Source: a virus | Virus record (IMG/VR): IMGVR_UViG_3300034071_002652 | Coordinates: 1 to 64,000 of that record | DNA: 64,000 nt | Reading direction: 5' to 3' (one strand) | Shown here: one piece after another, positions 34,909 through 43,419 of the stretch | Layout: every line of letters starts with the position of its first letter | Numbering within the stretch: the first letter of the stretch is position 1 | Position numbers and translations under genes: made by a program | Notes under the pieces: model-generated | What the model saw: the letters and a program-made list of their open reading frames with translations, nothing else | Database searches by the model: none | Told to the model about the DNA's origin: nothing

Positions 34909-34916
34909 CAAATATA
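34909..34916 (-). promoter_or_regulatory. host-type -7 box (TATATTTG)
   Basis: TATATTTG followed by TGGT and ATG on the minus strand, the same short spacing as at 26742 and 32174. Confidence 0.55.
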
Positions 34917-34959
34917 CTATATATTTTTTAAAATTCAAAAAAAATAGATTTTTTTATGA

Positions 34960-34966
34960 TATTTAT
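34960..34966 (+). promoter_or_regulatory. TATTTAT box
   Basis: TATTTAT followed by ATTGAAAACATTCTT leads to the ATG at 34982. Confidence 0.45.
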
Positions 34967-34981
34967 ATTGAAAACATTCTT

Positions 34982-36556
34982 ATGTCGTCGAATCTTTCAA
35001 AAGAAATTCAAAGAATTAAATTTTTGAACAACTTTATAACTTCTAAACCTCTAACGGAACAAACCAATGATACTCAAGTCCGTCAAGACGCCACAAGAGT
35101 TAATGTTCAATTACCAAACAAAACTGAACGACTTACATATCCTCAATATTGTAAATACCCTGATAAGGCAATGGAACCACCACCTAAGTATGGTGGTAGT
35201 GAATCAGGTTTAATTGATGGTTATTGCGTATATCCTGTTACACAACCTGAAACCTCAAAGATAGTAGGTATGTACATACCCGCTGGTTCAACAATTGAAT
35301 GGAGGAATGAAAATAATATAATCAAATTATTAGAAAGAGTAAAAACTGAGTATAAAGATGAAGATTTCAAAAATTATATTACGGACGTTTTACCACCTGG
35401 AACAGTAGCATCCTTCACCTCAAAAGGAAACATATATAAAACTAGATTACGAAAAAAAGACTTTCCAGGTAGTAAGTGGAGGTTTATTGGTTATTTTACA
35501 AAAGACGGTATTCAATATATACAACCTGAGTGGGAATCAAAAAGAACTGATTATGAAAGATTTGTAGATGATTGGGGTGTTGCGGTTCAAGTTTCAGTGG
35601 CAATTGCTGCTGGAATGTTAATACCAGTAGCGGGATTAGGATTCACAACAAGTGTTTTACTAGAATTAGCGATTGAATTAGCAGTTGGTTTACCTGTTGC
35701 TGTTAGAGAATTCCAAACCAACAAAACAACAAGTGGAATTTTTAGTGTTGTTTTTAGTCTTTTACCTCTTATTAAGTTTTCAAAAACAATCAAAGGATTT
35801 AATGCTTTAACAAGTGAAAGTTTAAGTAGAAAATTTGCAGAGTCAGGTTTAAAACAAACGTCATCAGTTGATGAATACATAGAATTTTGGGGTAAGTTAT
35901 CAGATGAAGAAAAAAATCTTTTATCCGCATTTTTGAAGAATGATGAATCATCTGAGTTAATTGGTAAAGAAATTAGTAATCAAATTAAGGACGAACTGAA
36001 AGAAGAGATTATTCAACAAATGAAGACCGATATATCCAAATTTAGAGAAATAAAATTTTGGAATAGAATGACGGGTAAAGAGTTGAAAACTGTCGGAGCG
36101 AGTGTTTTACTATATTTTTATTTGGTATCTATAATAGGCGAAGAAGAATCAGAATATGAGAAAAATAAAATTGATTTTATAAATAAAAATATTTCTGAAG
36201 ATTCACAGATTGAATTTGCGTATAATGTATTCCAATTAGAAAAAGATAAGGTTAAAACCACAATAGACCTTATGTATAATTTAGTCAAAAACCCTCGGAA
36301 TATAGAACTTATTAGTACGGAGGGTGCTGCTAAAAATTTCGTTCAATTGTTATCAAAATACGCTGTTGAATCTAATGGAGGTGATTTTGTACCAATGGTA
36401 GAAACACAATCCCCTGATGTTGAAGTAGAGATCTTGAATAATAATTTTGATGTTAATGATGGTTGGAAACTACTTTCAGAGATAGGTGATGAACCTTGGG
36501 ATACATTAACCTTTCATCCTCAAACTCTTGATGCGTATGTCAAACTAAAAAACTGA
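34982..36556 (+). CDS. large virion-type protein with packaging leader and membrane segments
   Basis: The 524-residue protein begins MSSNLSKEIQRIKFLNNFIT and then SKPLTEQ, a variant of the EIxRI leader ending LTEQ. A long hydrophobic region (about residues 200-245) and a second span (about 370-385) flank helical charged regions. It is the first of three large consecutive genes with leaders; I suggest internal or ejection proteins that enter the host envelope with the DNA (inference). Confidence 0.6.
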   Translation: MSSNLSKEIQRIKFLNNFITSKPLTEQTNDTQVRQDATRVNVQLPNKTERLTYPQYCKYPDKAMEPPPKYGGSESGLIDGYCVYPVTQPETSKIVGMYIPAGSTIEWRNENNIIKLLERVKTEYKDEDFKNYITDVLPPGTVASFTSKGNIYKTRLRKKDFPGSKWRFIGYFTKDGIQYIQPEWESKRTDYERFVDDWGVAVQVSVAIAAGMLIPVAGLGFTTSVLLELAIELAVGLPVAVREFQTNKTTSGIFSVVFSLLPLIKFSKTIKGFNALTSESLSRKFAESGLKQTSSVDEYIEFWGKLSDEEKNLLSAFLKNDESSELIGKEISNQIKDELKEEIIQQMKTDISKFREIKFWNRMTGKELKTVGASVLLYFYLVSIIGEEESEYEKNKIDFINKNISEDSQIEFAYNVFQLEKDKVKTTIDLMYNLVKNPRNIELISTEGAAKNFVQLLSKYAVESNGGDFVPMVETQSPDVEVEILNNNFDVNDGWKLLSEIGDEPWDTLTFHPQTLDAYVKLKN

Positions 36557-36579
36557 TATAATTATAGATAAAATAGAAT

Positions 36580-38484
36580 ATGGAAAATACATTAATAACT
36601 GAAATTAACAGAATTCATACATTGATGGGTGTTAGAAGAAATTTGATAAAAGAGTCAATTGCTAATCCAATCAGAGAGAGTTTGGGATTTCTTTGGGATA
36701 CTGTCCTTAAAAAAATGTCGGATCAAGTTGATATTGCAACTTTTAATACTAAAGAAGATGCTTATGTTATAGACGGGGTTCTGTATCCTAAAAAAGAAAT
36801 AGAAGAACTACAGTCCTTAGTTGAAGGTGTAAATAATGGAACTGTAGATAGTACAAATTTTAAAGATATTTTAAAAGGGTTTCCAAAAAGTACTCAATAT
36901 ATTTTAGCGCAGATAATTAAAAAAAGTGAAGGATCTACGGATGAAATTTACAAGAAATTTATAGAATCAATTTATAATGTCCAAAACTCACCTTTTAAAA
37001 CCGAAGATCAAGTTTTAAATGCTATAATAAAAATGATGAATGATGAGGATAAATCTATTGATGAAGTATTAGATAGTATTTTTACAGAGGATGATTACAC
37101 ATTAAAACAAATTTTGAGAGATAAGATATCAAATAACATTAACCTAAAACAACAAGGTAAATTTGCGGCAACGATCCCACCAAAAATTTCTAATGTTGCG
37201 GGTAAGATCTTAAGTGATACTGAGATCGCCACTCTTAATAGAATAATTACTAAAGATAAAGCAACCGTTTTTTTTGACGATTTATTTAAAGTTTTGTTTC
37301 AAGGAAGTGACACTACAATTAAAAACATAGAATCTTTAACCAATGGTTTTTATCAAAGTTTTCAAAAAATATTAAAAGACGCTAGTAATACACCAGAAAC
37401 AATAGATAAAAAAGTAAAAGAACTAACTAACGCATATGCTTTAAGTTTTAATAGAGAAATAAATGTTCTTATCGCTACAAGTAAAAAAGATGCTTCAACT
37501 ATATTAAGAGAGTATAACATACCTGAGGAAATTATTGAAAAATTAGAAAAAAGTGAAGGAGATTATTTTGGTGCTTGGAAAGAAATTCATAACGGAGATC
37601 AAAGATTAATAAATAATTTTAAGAATACAGGTGCTAAATTTACTAATGATCTTAAGGAAATTGTTGGAGGTAGATTCAGTTCTTTACTTAGATGGAACAA
37701 TTCAGTTACACAGTTTTTACTTACTGCTCAATTTGATTCATGGGGTGCGTGGGTGAGAAGAATAGTGCAAATGAGAGGTAGATCGGATAAAAAAACATTT
37801 GCGGAATTTGCGTTTGCAACGTTTTTTGCTATGAATGTAGGTATAATAATAGGACAGGCGGCTATGTCCACAATTGTTTCCACTTGGTGGATCTTAGAAC
37901 CTAGTGTTAAGGGAGTTTATAATATTTTTGCACCTGAAGCGTATGAACTTGAAATAAGTAGAGAAGGAGAAAATACAGAAAGTGTAATCGTAAATTTTCT
38001 AACCGTACTTATTGATGATTTCGTTGAAAGAATGAACTCAGTTTATATGGAAGCGGGGTTAGGAAATATTCTTAACTTATTACCAGGTGGTCTCGGAACT
38101 TTTCAAAACTCTTTAGTTGCTTTAATACTTAGCTCATTAGATAGAGGTACGATTGAGGGAATAGAAGAAGGTATTTATAAAATATGTGGTTTAGAAACTA
38201 GCGAAGTCGAAAAGATTGAAGGTGAAGTAGGTCTACCTCAAGAAGGTGAACAAGCGCCTCAAAGAGAACCTGATGGATCTCCAAGAGAAAATGAAACAAG
38301 TACCCAAGAAGAATTCCCTCAAGATTTATTAGATGTTATGAATGATGAAAAAGAAAATCAATTAATAAGAGATGGTGAAAATATTTATTGGGGAAATAAA
38401 GAATATCCGATAAAAAAGACATCAGATGGTGTTTGGAGAGTTTATACTAATGGTTCTTGGTATGACATAAATGAAAACATGTAA
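36580..38484 (+). CDS. large virion-type protein with packaging leader and membrane segments
   Basis: The 634-residue protein begins MENTLITEINRIHTLMGVRR and then NLIKES. Long helical stretches fill residues 60-380, and hydrophobic segments lie near 400-450 (ATFFAMNVGIIIGQAAMSTI) and 490-515. A Pro/Glu/Gln-rich linker leads to a small WxYTNGSWYD beta tail. The architecture fits an ejected membrane-channel protein. Confidence 0.6.
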   Translation: MENTLITEINRIHTLMGVRRNLIKESIANPIRESLGFLWDTVLKKMSDQVDIATFNTKEDAYVIDGVLYPKKEIEELQSLVEGVNNGTVDSTNFKDILKGFPKSTQYILAQIIKKSEGSTDEIYKKFIESIYNVQNSPFKTEDQVLNAIIKMMNDEDKSIDEVLDSIFTEDDYTLKQILRDKISNNINLKQQGKFAATIPPKISNVAGKILSDTEIATLNRIITKDKATVFFDDLFKVLFQGSDTTIKNIESLTNGFYQSFQKILKDASNTPETIDKKVKELTNAYALSFNREINVLIATSKKDASTILREYNIPEEIIEKLEKSEGDYFGAWKEIHNGDQRLINNFKNTGAKFTNDLKEIVGGRFSSLLRWNNSVTQFLLTAQFDSWGAWVRRIVQMRGRSDKKTFAEFAFATFFAMNVGIIIGQAAMSTIVSTWWILEPSVKGVYNIFAPEAYELEISREGENTESVIVNFLTVLIDDFVERMNSVYMEAGLGNILNLLPGGLGTFQNSLVALILSSLDRGTIEGIEEGIYKICGLETSEVEKIEGEVGLPQEGEQAPQREPDGSPRENETSTQEEFPQDLLDVMNDEKENQLIRDGENIYWGNKEYPIKKTSDGVWRVYTNGSWYDINENM

Positions 38485-38492
38485 TTTTTAAA

Positions 38493-39509
38493 ATGAATTT
38501 TAAAAAAATAATTATTGAACAAGGTCCTGATGTTGATGGTCAGGCACCATCAGAGTATGTTGAGTTCTCAAACGATACTTCTCTTAAAGATATTAAAGAT
38601 CAAGCTAGTTTAAAAAATATATCAGATTCTTTTGGTATAGTACCTGATTTTTTAGTTGACGAAAGAGAAGGTATTAAGTTTTATCAATCCGAAAAAGATA
38701 AAAATATTTATTTAACTACCAATCAGTCAAAAAATGAAATCAAATTAATAAAAAATATTGAAGGTGATACTGAATTAACAAATAATACGACTTGGAATAA
38801 GGACAGTTTTACGAGTTTCATAAAAGACGCAAGTAAAACTCAAATGGCGTTCAAAAGAATTCAAAATTCTGTAAAACAGACATCTGAATCTAAAAATAAA
38901 ACAATGAAAAACATTTTAAAAGAAGAATTCCAAAAAAAAGAAAATGATAAGAATATCATATCCAAAAGATTTAATATTCTTTCAGAATCCAAAAAGACTT
39001 GGACGGCATCAAATCTAATATCCGAAGTTAGTTATTTGAAAAAACAGAATTACAGTTCCGTTCTTATCAAAGAAGGATTGGTAGAATTGATGAAATCTTT
39101 ATATGATGATGATCCGACTTTCATACCAAAAATCAAAGATTCTTACAAAGGGTGGTTGATGAAGAAGTTACCAAATGAAAGTGAACTATTCAAAAAGAGT
39201 TTGGAAACAAGTATTGAAGATTTAGAAAATGATTCTGTACCAGCTTTATTTACAGATTGTAATAAAGTTGTTGAGATGATGTATGAAGCAATGGTCAAAG
39301 GAATGGTAGATGAAAAATTTGATGTCGTTGGTGTTCCAAAAGATATTGAAGATCTATTAAGATCTGAAATAATTGACAACATAAAAAAGGATGAATTCAA
39401 ATCAAAGGTCAAACAACAGTTGACAAATAAGATTTGTCCTCAATATGGTGATTTGTTAAAGAACACACAGAAGACATTTGACGATATCAAAAACAAGTTG
39501 GTATCTTAA
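38493..39509 (+). CDS. helical virion-type protein with short leader
   Basis: The 338-residue protein begins MNFKKIIIEQGPDVDGQAPS; the leader ends IIIEQ. The rest is charged and helical with KxK-rich segments and no membrane span. An internal stretch (MKNILKEEFQKKE) near residue 138 resembles the leader motif itself. It is nine bases after the previous gene and followed by a terminator, closing the operon. Confidence 0.6.
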   Translation: MNFKKIIIEQGPDVDGQAPSEYVEFSNDTSLKDIKDQASLKNISDSFGIVPDFLVDEREGIKFYQSEKDKNIYLTTNQSKNEIKLIKNIEGDTELTNNTTWNKDSFTSFIKDASKTQMAFKRIQNSVKQTSESKNKTMKNILKEEFQKKENDKNIISKRFNILSESKKTWTASNLISEVSYLKKQNYSSVLIKEGLVELMKSLYDDDPTFIPKIKDSYKGWLMKKLPNESELFKKSLETSIEDLENDSVPALFTDCNKVVEMMYEAMVKGMVDEKFDVVGVPKDIEDLLRSEIIDNIKKDEFKSKVKQQLTNKICPQYGDLLKNTQKTFDDIKNKLVS

Positions 39510-39576
39510 TCGTGTTGTGAGACTAACCACCTCACATCATAAACCAATCAATAAAAAGGAGATAAAATACCTTGGT

Positions 39577-40341
39577 TTAGAAGGAGTCAGAGATGACTCC
39601 TTTTTTAATCTTCATACTCTCCGTTCCACATGTTAAATTAATTTGATATTTTTCACACCATTTTCTAATTGTATTATCACTGACAGAAAAAAACTTACCA
39701 ACCTGTACATAAGATTTAAGTTCATTTATTATTCCCAATAATATTTCTTTGTTTGGTATATTTTTTTTAGATGATTGATTTTTACATTCAATTGAACAAT
39801 ATTTTTGTTGTTTTCTTCCATTGAATTTTTCACTACAAAATTTACAAATCTGATCTATTTTGGTTTCTTTATTCTTCAGATTTAATTTTTTGGGTTCTTT
39901 TATTTTGTTATTGTAATCATGTATTAACATATGACAATTAGGACATAATATCATCAAATTTTCCAATTTATTATTGTAATGATTATTGTCAATGTGATGT
40001 AATTCTAAAGGTATGTTTTTCCCCATCCATTTGTGTAAATGACATATTTCACATTTTGATTCTTTAACACCTTGTTCTATTAATTTCAAACGTAGTTGTG
40101 ATGATGAAATACTCTTTCCATTTTCAGTGTATTCCTTATATGAAGTTCTTTGTTCATAATGAGGTAATCCTTTTCTTGAGGGATTACCTGAATAATTTAA
40201 ATTATATTTTTTTAGATACTTTTCAAGGGTAGAAGGTTTAACATTCAAAAATCTACATATGTTTGCTTTAGTATCATTTTCACTAATCATTTTTTTTATC
40301 AGCGAGAGGTTATCATAAATTTTTTTTTCAGTATTATTCAT
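39577..40341 (-). CDS. HNH homing endonuclease
   Basis: The 254-residue protein has an N-terminal helix-turn-helix-like segment (NDTKANICRFLNVKPSTLEK), a central HNH domain (CEICHLHKWM, LELHHIDNNHYNN, ENLMILCPNCH), a second CxxC...CxxxC zinc site (ICKFCSEKFNG, YCSIEC) and a C-terminal HTH. This is the layout of free-standing phage homing endonucleases with sequence-reading domains. It has its own TATTTAT box and sits between a structural operon and tRNAs, consistent with insertion. Confidence 0.85.
   Translation of the reverse strand: MNNTEKKIYDNLSLIKKMISENDTKANICRFLNVKPSTLEKYLKKYNLNYSGNPSRKGLPHYEQRTSYKEYTENGKSISSSQLRLKLIEQGVKESKCEICHLHKWMGKNIPLELHHIDNNHYNNKLENLMILCPNCHMLIHDYNNKIKEPKKLNLKNKETKIDQICKFCSEKFNGRKQQKYCSIECKNQSSKKNIPNKEILLGIINELKSYVQVGKFFSVSDNTIRKWCEKYQINLTCGTESMKIKKGVISDSF
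39583..39607 (+). terminator. terminator overlapping the convergent HNH gene
   Basis: GGAGTC and GACTCC pair around AGAGAT and are followed by six T residues. The hairpin lies inside the last codons of the minus-strand HNH gene. Confidence 0.75.
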
Positions 40342-40358
40342 ATTAAGTTGTTTTTAAT

Positions 40359-40365
40359 ATAAATA
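40359..40365 (-). promoter_or_regulatory. TATTTAT box
   Basis: On the minus strand GATATTTATATTAAAAAC leads to the HNH gene start at 40341. Confidence 0.45.
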
Positions 40366-40384
40366 TCATCCGACTGAAAAAATG

Positions 40385-40420
40385 ACATACACATAAAAAA
40401 CAATTGTTATATGTGTGTCT
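40385..40420 (-). terminator. terminator after tRNA-Thr/Leu unit
   Basis: On the minus strand ACACACATAT and ATGTGTATGT pair around a long loop and are followed by CATTTTTTC. It would end the two-tRNA transcript. Confidence 0.5.
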
Positions 40421-40425
40421 TTTTG

Positions 40426-40500
40426 TACCGGTGATAGGACTCGAACCTACAATTATCATACACCTAAAATATGTGCGTATACCTATTCCGCCACACCGGC
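40426..40500 (-). tRNA. tRNA-Leu (UAG)
   Basis: The acceptor GCCGGTG pairs with CACCGGT; stem CATAT/GTATG encloses TTTAGGT, giving anticodon UAG. A Leu-type D arm (GCGGAATAGGTATACGC) and discriminator A agree. Confidence 0.85.
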
Positions 40501-40510
40501 GAGTTAAAAG

Positions 40511-40593
40511 AGCCAGTAGAGGGATTCGAACCCCCGAGTCTTTTCAGATCCTGAGTACAAATCAGGTGCAATCGACCACTATGCGACACTGGC
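40511..40593 (-). tRNA. tRNA with Thr anticodon (UGU) and a long variable arm
   Basis: The acceptor GCCAGTG pairs with TACTGGC, stem CCTGA/TCAGG encloses TTTGTAC (anticodon UGU), the T arm is canonical and the discriminator is U. A 14-base variable region (ATCTGAAAAGACTC) can fold, as in type II tRNAs, unlike normal tRNA-Thr. Large parts resemble the tRNA-Ser at 24293. Confidence 0.75.
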
Positions 40594-40751
40594 TTTTTTT
40601 GGAGGTTCGTCTCCTCCTATAATAACTCTCATCAGGTTCCTCGTCAGGTCTGATGTTGGTTCTACGATGACCGCTTACTTTCGTTCACAACATCAACAGA
40701 TGTCTTACTAGATTTCGGTGATGGTCATCAACCAATCGATTTATTTCCTCA
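40594..40751 (-). other. untranslated leader of the tRNA-Thr/Leu transcript
   Basis: No ORF fits here. On the minus strand the segment between the boxA-like element and the tRNA contains GGAGGAGACGAACCTCC, a hairpin next to the tRNA 5' end, and GACCATCACC complementary to part of the later sequence. Function is unknown. Confidence 0.4.
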
Positions 40752-40773
40752 TTCAAAGAACACCACAAAGATA
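40752..40773 (-). promoter_or_regulatory. stable-RNA promoter with boxA-like element
   Basis: On the minus strand TATCTTTG, TG, then GTGTTCTTTGAA. The first part is a host -7 box; the second resembles rRNA boxA (TGCTCTTTAACA in E. coli). The same pair occurs before the other tRNA and tmRNA units. Confidence 0.65.
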
Positions 40774-40805
40774 TATCATATTTTTCAATTTTCCAAATTT
40801 TGAGA

Positions 40806-41192
40806 TCAAATTTTTATCTCAAATCTATTTCTCATCTTTTCTACAACATCGTCAGGTGGATTGTGAACCGAACTATTTCCGTGTCTATTTTCAACAATTA
40901 CACTGAATACCTTATATCCGTACTTTTCTGCCAATTCATAGTATACATTCATTTCCCACTCTGTAGAGAAGGTGTTTGAAACGACAATCTTAGGTTCGGA
41001 CCACTTCATCATGTCTTCACATGTATCTTGACACCATTTGTGTGCATAGATCAGTTTTGATGAGTCAAAATTATACTCACCATTGATTGTGAAATACATA
41101 TCCGCTTCGATGTGTTTAGATGTTAAAAAAGGTGCAAGGGTACTTTTACCAGCACCCGGTACACCTCTTACTAAAAATAAAACTCTATCCAT
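40806..41192 (-). CDS. P-loop nucleotide kinase, polynucleotide-kinase-like
   Basis: The 128-residue protein has GVPGAGKSTLA (Walker A, residues 10-20), EADMYF, an AHKWCQD helix and VSNTFSTEWEM, with RFEI at the end. This order matches the small AAA_33/N4BP2L1-type kinases related to polynucleotide kinase. It may phosphorylate RNA or DNA 5' ends, which would suit end repair, but the substrate is not shown. Confidence 0.75.
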   Translation of the reverse strand: MDRVLFLVRGVPGAGKSTLAPFLTSKHIEADMYFTINGEYNFDSSKLIYAHKWCQDTCEDMMKWSEPKIVVSNTFSTEWEMNVYYELAEKYGYKVFSVIVENRHGNSSVHNPPDDVVEKMRNRFEIKI

Positions 41193-41212
41193 ACTATAAA
41201 ATGATATTTATT

Positions 41213-41980
41213 CTATAAACCGTAACGACCTTTTGTTCCGTTATAAATCGCCGAGATCATTGCAGCTCTATCTGTATTAGTTGTAGATCTCCAAAGAAAT
41301 GCTTCGGGTATTCTTCCTAACCAAAAATTACCCGTTCCTGCAGTTCCAGATCCATTCGATGCTCCTATGACGTATCTTTCAAGCGCAACGTTGATGACTG
41401 GTTGACTCGTAATAGTCGATGCTGAAACTCCATTTTTATACAGTGTAACGGCATTTGTTGACATGTTGTGTTCAAAACATAAAAAATTCCAAGTATCAGG
41501 ATTTATTGATGTATTAAAAGGGATTTGAGTTGATTCGTTATTCATATATGCCATTATATTATAGACACCACCAGCGGATCTATTAACTGTAAATTGTATT
41601 AAATCTGTTGAGGAATCTTCTATCCCAAAGATTTCCCTTTTTACCAGTGTTGCAGTTGTATCATGCCAAACCCAAGCACCCCAAACCCAATATGTGAATG
41701 TGGAGCTGTAAGTATAATTTGTATTACTATAATAAGCATCACTTGAACCATCAAGATTAAAATATTTTACATAACCTGCTTGTTGAAATGGAGGATCTCC
41801 CTGAACTGTCCATGTTCCACCACCAGGACCTAAAGATGTCACCGAAGTCCCGGTTCCCACATACGATGCACTACTTGTTAAGTCAATTCTCCATTCCATA
41901 TTACTATTGTAAGCACTCCAATTATAAGGAGTAAATGCCCCTTTTAATTTTGGTATAACAGAAAAAATAGAACTTGGCAT
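41213..41980 (-). CDS. LamG/concanavalin-like virion protein
   Basis: The 255-residue protein is Ser/Thr/Tyr-rich beta structure with the LamG pattern: YVKYFNLDGSSDAYY, FTYWVWGAWVWHD, NPDTWNFLCFEHN, VTLYKNGV and FWLGRIPEAFLW. These jelly-roll domains bind sugars and are common on phage tail or baseplate proteins. It follows the collagen-like fibre gene and is a good receptor-binding candidate. Confidence 0.75.
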   Translation of the reverse strand: MPSSIFSVIPKLKGAFTPYNWSAYNSNMEWRIDLTSSASYVGTGTSVTSLGPGGGTWTVQGDPPFQQAGYVKYFNLDGSSDAYYSNTNYTYSSTFTYWVWGAWVWHDTTATLVKREIFGIEDSSTDLIQFTVNRSAGGVYNIMAYMNNESTQIPFNTSINPDTWNFLCFEHNMSTNAVTLYKNGVSASTITSQPVINVALERYVIGASNGSGTAGTGNFWLGRIPEAFLWRSTTNTDRAAMISAIYNGTKGRYGL

Positions 41981-41982
41981 AT

Positions 41983-42489
41983 TTAATTATATTGATTTGC
42001 TAATCTAAATATTTCATCGATACCTGACTGATCGACACCCAACAATTGAGCAAAATTGACAATCAACGGGTTATTTTTTTCTATGAGAACGGCATATTCC
42101 CAAGTTATTAGAATTCTTTTTCTTTCGTCCAAGTCAGGTACTTGACTAATCATGTTAGTAATCGTATCAGGGTCAATTCCGTAGTCTAACAACCCCAACC
42201 TAAATTGTCTAGGTGTGCAATCATTATATTTTGGTTTTCTATCTTCTATTTCTTGAGGTGTTAGATCTCTGACTGAATGTGTTACAAAGAATTTTTTTTG
42301 ATTCAAGTCCAATAGTTCATTTGTTTCTATTGTTTGTAAATTGTGATCAAATATCGGAGTATTGTCTTCACAATACTCAATTTCGACAATATTATCAGGT
42401 AACCAACCTGGCAAACCGTCAACCATGTACCTACCTTCTCGAATGTCACCTATTTGTCCGGTATCTAAAAAATAAAAAAATGTTCTCAT
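41983..42489 (-). CDS. tail-module protein, possibly fibre-associated
   Basis: The 168-residue protein (start MRTFFYFLDTGQIGDIREGR) has strands at the N-terminus (DTGQIGDIREGRYMVDGLPG) and a helical C-terminal domain (TPRQFRLGLLDYGID, ISQVPDLDERKRILITWEYA) like domains found in phage tail-fibre assembly or attachment proteins. It starts within an ATGA overlap with the collagen-like gene and ends two bases from the LamG gene, so all three form a module. Confidence 0.6.
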   Translation of the reverse strand: MRTFFYFLDTGQIGDIREGRYMVDGLPGWLPDNIVEIEYCEDNTPIFDHNLQTIETNELLDLNQKKFFVTHSVRDLTPQEIEDRKPKYNDCTPRQFRLGLLDYGIDPDTITNMISQVPDLDERKRILITWEYAVLIEKNNPLIVNFAQLLGVDQSGIDEIFRLANQYN

Positions 42490-43376
42490 GTTGTTAAATC
42501 TCCGAATATTGTCCAAACATTTTGACTTACTCTTTTTAAACCAATAACTGAATATTGAGTTCTAGTTTGAGCACTCAAAGAACTATAATTTAATGTTACA
42601 CCTGAACCTCCACTAAGTGTTACCTTACCAGCTCCCGCTTGTTCAATAATAATTTCGGTGTCATTGGCCCAAGTGACTGAAGATTGAGGTGGTATTGACG
42701 CGGTTATTGCACTGGCATTATTCATCCTAAGATAATCACTTGCATCTGCCGTTCCCAAAGTCACAGAAGTTGCAGTGTAACTGACCACAGGAAACGCGTT
42801 AATCCCTGAAGAACCTGATGTTCCTGAAGAACCTGATGTTCCTGAAGAACCTGAATTACCTGTTCGACTAAAGTCTATAGCTAAAGCGGCATTATTAGTA
42901 GGTAAAGTTCCACTTATATAAGACACAGGAATTTTATAATATCCACTAGCAACTGTAACAGTACTCGTAACTTGAAATTGATTCACTACTGTCCCTGTGT
43001 CTCGACTATATAGAGTTACAACACCTCTAGTTGCTGTGGTTGTACTGTCATCCCATGTATTGAACCACGCAGTCTGAGTATTACCTAACTGGTCTACGTT
43101 ATCAATATACAAGAATGTAACAGAAGCAATTGTTGCGTTATTGTAAGACACAAGACCATTACCTGGATCTGTATCGGTTGTGGTTGCGGTGAAATTATAT
43201 CTAACACCACCTGCAACTCCTGATGTTCCGCTCGAACCTGATGTTCCGCTCGAACCTGATGTTCCGCTCGAACCTGATGTTCCGCTCGAACCTGATGTTC
43301 CGCTCGAACCTGATGTTCCGCTCGAACCTGATGTTCCTGAAGATCCACCTGTAAGTGTTACACCATTAATTTTCAT
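42486..43376 (-). CDS. collagen-like tail fibre protein
   Basis: The 296-residue protein starts with a short segment (MKINGVTLTGG), then about seven SSGTSG hexapeptides (residues 11-53), a beta domain, a second short SSGTSG run (about 178-192) and a final beta domain with GAGKVTLSGGSGV. The first run is encoded by an 18-base repeat. Such Gly-rich repeats form shafts in phage fibres, and the last domain resembles fibre-tip modules. Confidence 0.8.
   Translation of the reverse strand: MKINGVTLTGGSSGTSGSSGTSGSSGTSGSSGTSGSSGTSGSSGTSGSSGTSGVAGGVRYNFTATTTDTDPGNGLVSYNNATIASVTFLYIDNVDQLGNTQTAWFNTWDDSTTTATRGVVTLYSRDTGTVVNQFQVTSTVTVASGYYKIPVSYISGTLPTNNAALAIDFSRTGNSGSSGTSGSSGTSGSSGINAFPVVSYTATSVTLGTADASDYLRMNNASAITASIPPQSSVTWANDTEIIIEQAGAGKVTLSGGSGVTLNYSSLSAQTRTQYSVIGLKRVSQNVWTIFGDLTT
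43214..43340 (-). repeat. 18-base tandem repeats coding SSGTSG
   Basis: The unit cctgatgttccgctcgaa repeats six times in near perfect form. The identity at synonymous sites suggests recent expansion and possible length variation between isolates. Confidence 0.85.
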
Positions 43377-43396
43377 TAATAAAATTCTATTTTTAT

Positions 43397-43403
43397 ATAA
43401 ATA
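43397..43403 (-). promoter_or_regulatory. TATTTAT box of the tail module
   Basis: On the minus strand TATATTTATATAAAAATAG leads to the start at 43376. Confidence 0.5.
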
Positions 43404-43419
43404 TAATGAGTTATTAGAA

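Noticed and set aside
40594-40751. Hammerhead ribozyme (CTGATGAG is present)
   Set aside because: A matching GAAAC segment with flanking stems could not be found at the right spacing.
42486-43376. CRISPR array suggested by regular 18-base repeats
   Set aside because: The units are contiguous without spacers, are in frame, and encode SSGTSG.
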